From contig JAKSCF010000547.1 of assembly GCA_022360735.1 (NCBI GenBank), forward strand, positions 1 through 7,927: a stretch of 7,927 nucleotides of DNA, in the 5' to 3' direction. Numbering within the stretch: position 1 is the first letter of the stretch; each line of letters begins with the position of its first letter. Made by a program: the position numbers and the translations under genes. Origin of the DNA: Clostridia bacterium. Lineage in GTDB: Bacteria; Bacillota_A; Clostridia; Peptostreptococcales; JAAYPU01. Shown in pieces: positions 6,368 through 7,927 of this stretch. Under the pieces are notes generated by a model. The model did no database searches, had not been told where the DNA came from, and was given only the letters and a program-made list of their open reading frames with translations.

Positions 6368-6565
6368 TTGACTGATATTAAAAATGTATCTACAAACTTC
6401 TGGGATCAAGAAGATGGCTATGACGAAGAAGTAGAAAGCGCTGATTATCATAGACGCCGAAGAAATTGCAATATCAATATTTTCTGTAGAAGAGGTTGCA
6501 GAATCTTTATAAGATGTGGAGATGGCGGTTTTAGCGTAGACAGTGAGTGTGACGAATGTCAATAG
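6368..6565 (+). CDS. small cysteine-rich acidic protein, copy 1 (putative spore coat protein)
   Basis: This 65-residue protein belongs to no family I recognise. It has an acidic N-terminal half, a basic patch HRRRR (28-32), then NINIFCRRGCRIFIRC (35-50) and a tail GDGGFSVDSECDECQ. It has six cysteines (34, 40, 44, 50, 61, 64) and no signal peptide or membrane segment. The start is TTG at 6368, eight bases after a perfect AGGAGG (6354-6359); an in-frame GTG at 6359 overlaps that site and is rejected. The resulting MTDIKN matches the MTDNKN start of the paralog at 6759, supporting both choices. Alternating I/F/V residues around C-x3-C suggest a beta hairpin with disulfide or metal-binding cysteines. 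The sigma-K-like promoter and the divergent germination gene suggest late mother-cell expression and a spore coat role (inference). Confidence 0.8.
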   Translation: MTDIKNVSTNFWDQEDGYDEEVESADYHRRRRNCNINIFCRRGCRIFIRCGDGGFSVDSECDECQ

Positions 6566-6581
6566 GCTGACTTGAATTTTA

Positions 6582-6606
6582 AGGGTTGATTTTTTAAATC
6601 AACCCT
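6582..6606 (+). terminator. 11-bp hairpin after first Cys-rich gene
   Basis: AGGGTTGATTT (6582-6592) pairs perfectly with AAATCAACCCT (6596-6606) around a TTT loop, 16 bases after the stop of the first Cys-rich gene. The stem is strong, but the bases after it (GTTATGGTTTAAAT) are not a clean T run; T-rich sequence appears only from about 6622. It probably separates the two paralogous genes into independent transcripts. Confidence 0.55.
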
Positions 6607-6701
6607 GTTATGGTTTAAATATCTTTTTTAATATTTTTCCATATTGTAAGCCAATAAAGTTTTATTAAGACTTATTAGTAAACACATAGCGGGTATCTTG
6701 T

Positions 6702-6735
6702 ATAGGAACAGTGTTTTTTCTGTTAGCATATAATG
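6702..6735 (+). promoter_or_regulatory. sigma-K-like promoter of second Cys-rich gene (copy 2)
   Basis: ATAGGAAC (6702-6709), 17 bases, then CATATAATG (6727-6735). The layout is identical to copy 1, with one mismatch to the sigma-K -10 pattern CATAnnnTA (final A is G) but a full CATAnnnT sigma-E-type match. The following TACGA also resembles ATCGA after copy 1. The 17-base spacers themselves differ, so only the probable polymerase contacts have been kept. Confidence 0.6.
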
Positions 6736-6758
6736 TACGATATGGAGGTGAAATATTA

Positions 6759-7001
6759 ATGACAGATAATAAAAACTGTGAAGACTTCTATATTGACCAA
6801 GATCAAAATGATGAAAAAGAAATTGAGCTGGACAGTTTCTCTGGGCGGCAAAACATTAATATAATTTGTGAAGAAAACTGCAAAATCTTTGTGAAAAAAC
6901 ATAAAAATGGATGCACCATAGAAATCAGATGTGATTGTGACGGGGATGAATGGGATTGCGACTTTGAGGAATGTAACAGTGATTGTGATAATTGCTATTA
7001 A
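6759..7001 (+). CDS. small cysteine-rich acidic protein, copy 2 (putative spore coat protein)
   Basis: This 80-residue paralog of the preceding small protein is of unrecognised family. It begins MTDNKN, has a strongly acidic N-terminal third, then NINIICEENCKIFV (32-45), the same N-I-N-I-x-C-x3-C-(K/R)-I-F core as copy 1. A second beta-like segment CTIEIRCDCDGDE (52-64) follows, and the tail is dense in Asp, Glu and Cys (CDFEECNSDCDNCY). It has ten cysteines (7, 37, 41, 52, 58, 60, 67, 72, 76, 79), an eighth of all residues. There is no signal peptide or membrane segment. ATG 6759 follows GGAGGTG (6744-6750); an upstream in-frame start at 6711 would lie inside the promoter and is rejected. 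The composition suits disulfide cross-linking or metal binding. A spore coat or crust role is inferred from the promoter and context. Confidence 0.82.
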   Translation: MTDNKNCEDFYIDQDQNDEKEIELDSFSGRQNINIICEENCKIFVKKHKNGCTIEIRCDCDGDEWDCDFEECNSDCDNCY

Positions 7002-7063
7002 TGTGATACAATTAGAGGGATAAATAAAATGTATTATTTTGTCCATACATATTTAACTTTAAA

Positions 7064-7097
7064 ATCAGGAACTGTGCAACAGGTCCTGATATTTTTT
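7064..7097 (+). terminator. intrinsic terminator after second Cys-rich gene
   Basis: ATCAGGA (7064-7070) pairs with TCCTGAT (7084-7090). Inside, after one A/G mismatch, CTGT (7072-7075) pairs with ACAG (7079-7082) around a GCA loop. The stem is followed at once by ATTTTTT, the classical stem plus U-tract. It ends the Cys-rich gene transcript before malQ. Confidence 0.88.
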
Positions 7098-7171
7098 AAT
7101 AATAATTTTTAAATATCAATACATAAATATGAAAATTGGCGTCAACCTAAATATATTAGATTCTAAAATAG

Positions 7172-7180
7172 TGATACAAT
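7172..7180 (+). promoter_or_regulatory. extended -10 promoter of malQ
   Basis: TGATACAAT: a TACAAT -10 (7175-7180) with a TGn extension, 25 bases before the malQ start. There is no good -35 at the usual spacing. An 11-base palindrome TTAGA-T-TCTAA (7156-7166) lies just upstream and could be a regulator site, though it is short and AT-rich. Confidence 0.5.
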
Positions 7181-7205
7181 AATTTTTATAGAAGAAGTGA
7201 GGAAT

Positions 7206-7927
7206 ATGGAACGAGGCAGTGGCATATTAATGCATATTACATCTTTACCAAATGACTTAGGCATAGGTACTTTGGGGTATGAATCTTACAAGTTTATAGA
7301 TTTTCTAGAACGTATAGGTCAAAAATATTGGCAAATACTCCCTTTGGGGCAAACAGGATATGGTAATTCACCTTATCAGTGTTTTTCTTCTTTTGCGGGG
7401 AATCCATTTTTGATTAGCTTAGAACTGCTAGAGGATCGACATCTATTGAAAAAAAGCGACTATATGCATTTGGACTATGGAAAAAATAAAAGACTGATTG
7501 ATTTTAGAAAAATTCAAAAAAACAAGATGCAAGTTCTCAGATTAGCTTATAAGCATGGTAAAACCGTTTATAAAAAAGAAATTGAAAATTTTCAAAAAGA
7601 AAATAAATGGTGGATAAAAGATTATGCTCTATATATGGCAGTCAAAAACCGATATAGAGGTAAATCATGGATGGTTTGGAATGAAAAAATAAAGCACAGA
7701 GATGAAAAATGCATGGAAAAATATCATAACTTATTACATGAAGAAGTTTGCTTTTGGATATTTATCCAATACATTTTTTTTGAGCAGTGGAAACATATTA
7801 AAAGATATGCGAATAATAGAGGGATTAAGATTATTGGAGATATTCCAATTTATACTGCTTTGGACAGTGCAGATGTATGGGCAAATAGTGAGCTTTTCAA
7901 AATGGACCAAGAAAAAAAACCTACAAA
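7206..7927 (+). CDS. malQ: 4-alpha-glucanotransferase (amylomaltase), 5' part
   Basis: This cytoplasmic GH77 enzyme moves alpha-1,4-glucan segments between maltodextrins or glycogen and releases glucose. The 240 visible residues are about the first half of a roughly 500-residue family protein; the frame is open to the right edge. Landmarks are SGILMHITSLP with GIGTLG (5-24), YWQILPLGQTGYGNSPYQ (41-58), SSFAGNP (61-67), and GDIPIYTALDSADVWANSELF (211-231), where the barrel strand GDIPIY is characteristic. The catalytic Asp, Glu and Asp of GH77 lie beyond the window. ATG 7206 is preceded closely by GTGAGG (7197-7202) and gives MERGSGIL, the normal start. The gene has its own promoter and follows a strong terminator, so it belongs to the next transcription unit, probably glycogen or maltodextrin metabolism. 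Confidence 0.95.
   Translation, partial: MERGSGILMHITSLPNDLGIGTLGYESYKFIDFLERIGQKYWQILPLGQTGYGNSPYQCFSSFAGNPFLISLELLEDRHLLKKSDYMHLDYGKNKRLIDFRKIQKNKMQVLRLAYKHGKTVYKKEIENFQKENKWWIKDYALYMAVKNRYRGKSWMVWNEKIKHRDEKCMEKYHNLLHEEVCFWIFIQYIFFEQWKHIKRYANNRGIKIIGDIPIYTALDSADVWANSELFKMDQEKKPT

Noticed and set aside
6248..6562. N-terminal extension of the spoVAF reading frame by 105 residues up to 6562
   Set aside because: It has no GerA-family similarity, it crosses the divergent promoter region and lies antisense to the first Cys-rich gene, and ATG 6247 has a suitable AAAGGTG site and gives the normal family length.
6711..6758. Upstream start at 6711 for the second Cys-rich protein
   Set aside because: It would lie between the -35 and -10 blocks, and the GGAGGTG site and MTD(N/I)KN similarity to copy 1 place the start at 6759.

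Overview
The window is AT-rich DNA from what looks like an anaerobic, endospore-forming member of the Clostridia (low-GC Firmicutes). The evidence is a GerA/SpoVAF-type germination protein, promoters that look sporulation-specific, strong AGGAGG-type ribosome binding sites, several TTG/GTG starts, a DUF1461/TIGR01906 membrane protein and a ferredoxin-containing permease. No rRNA, tRNA, CRISPR array, insertion sequence or phage gene was seen, and no gene-free stretch exceeds 300 bases.

Layout. (1) 1-260: 3' end of a gene cut by the left edge, probably a class I SAM-dependent methyltransferase. (2) 344-2340: a Crp/Fnr-family regulator (minus strand) divergent from a two-gene permease operon (plus strand). 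The gap holds a perfect 14-bp palindrome, placed to activate the permease promoter and to repress the regulator's own. The two permease genes are half-transporters of the COG0701 type and overlap by one base (TAATG). The second carries a C-terminal ferredoxin domain. (3) 2504-4829: three plus-strand genes, probably one transcript: a DUF1461/TIGR01906 membrane protein with the two histidines expected of Lit lipoprotein transacylases, an unrecognised membrane-anchored exported protein, and an EcsC-family protein. (4) 4832-6247, minus strand: a SpoVAF-type spore germination protein, convergent with ecsC at a 2-base gap. (5) 6310-7097: two tandem paralogous genes for tiny, acidic, cysteine-rich proteins of 65 and 80 residues. 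Each has its own copy of the same promoter block (ATAGGAAC, 17 bases, CATATAAT) and each is followed by a hairpin. (6) 7206-7927: 5' part of malQ (4-alpha-glucanotransferase), cut by the right edge.

The most novel part is region 5. The promoter block fits the mother-cell sigma-K pattern (AC, 17 bases, CATAnnnTA) exactly in copy 1 and with one mismatch in copy 2. The proteins share a core NINI-(F/I)-C-x3-C-(K/R)-IF and hold 6 and 10 cysteines. Divergence from a germination gene and this promoter type suggest an unnamed, disulfide-prone or metal-binding spore coat protein family. That role is inference. The second interesting unit is region 2, a regulator-controlled split permease fused to an iron-sulfur domain.
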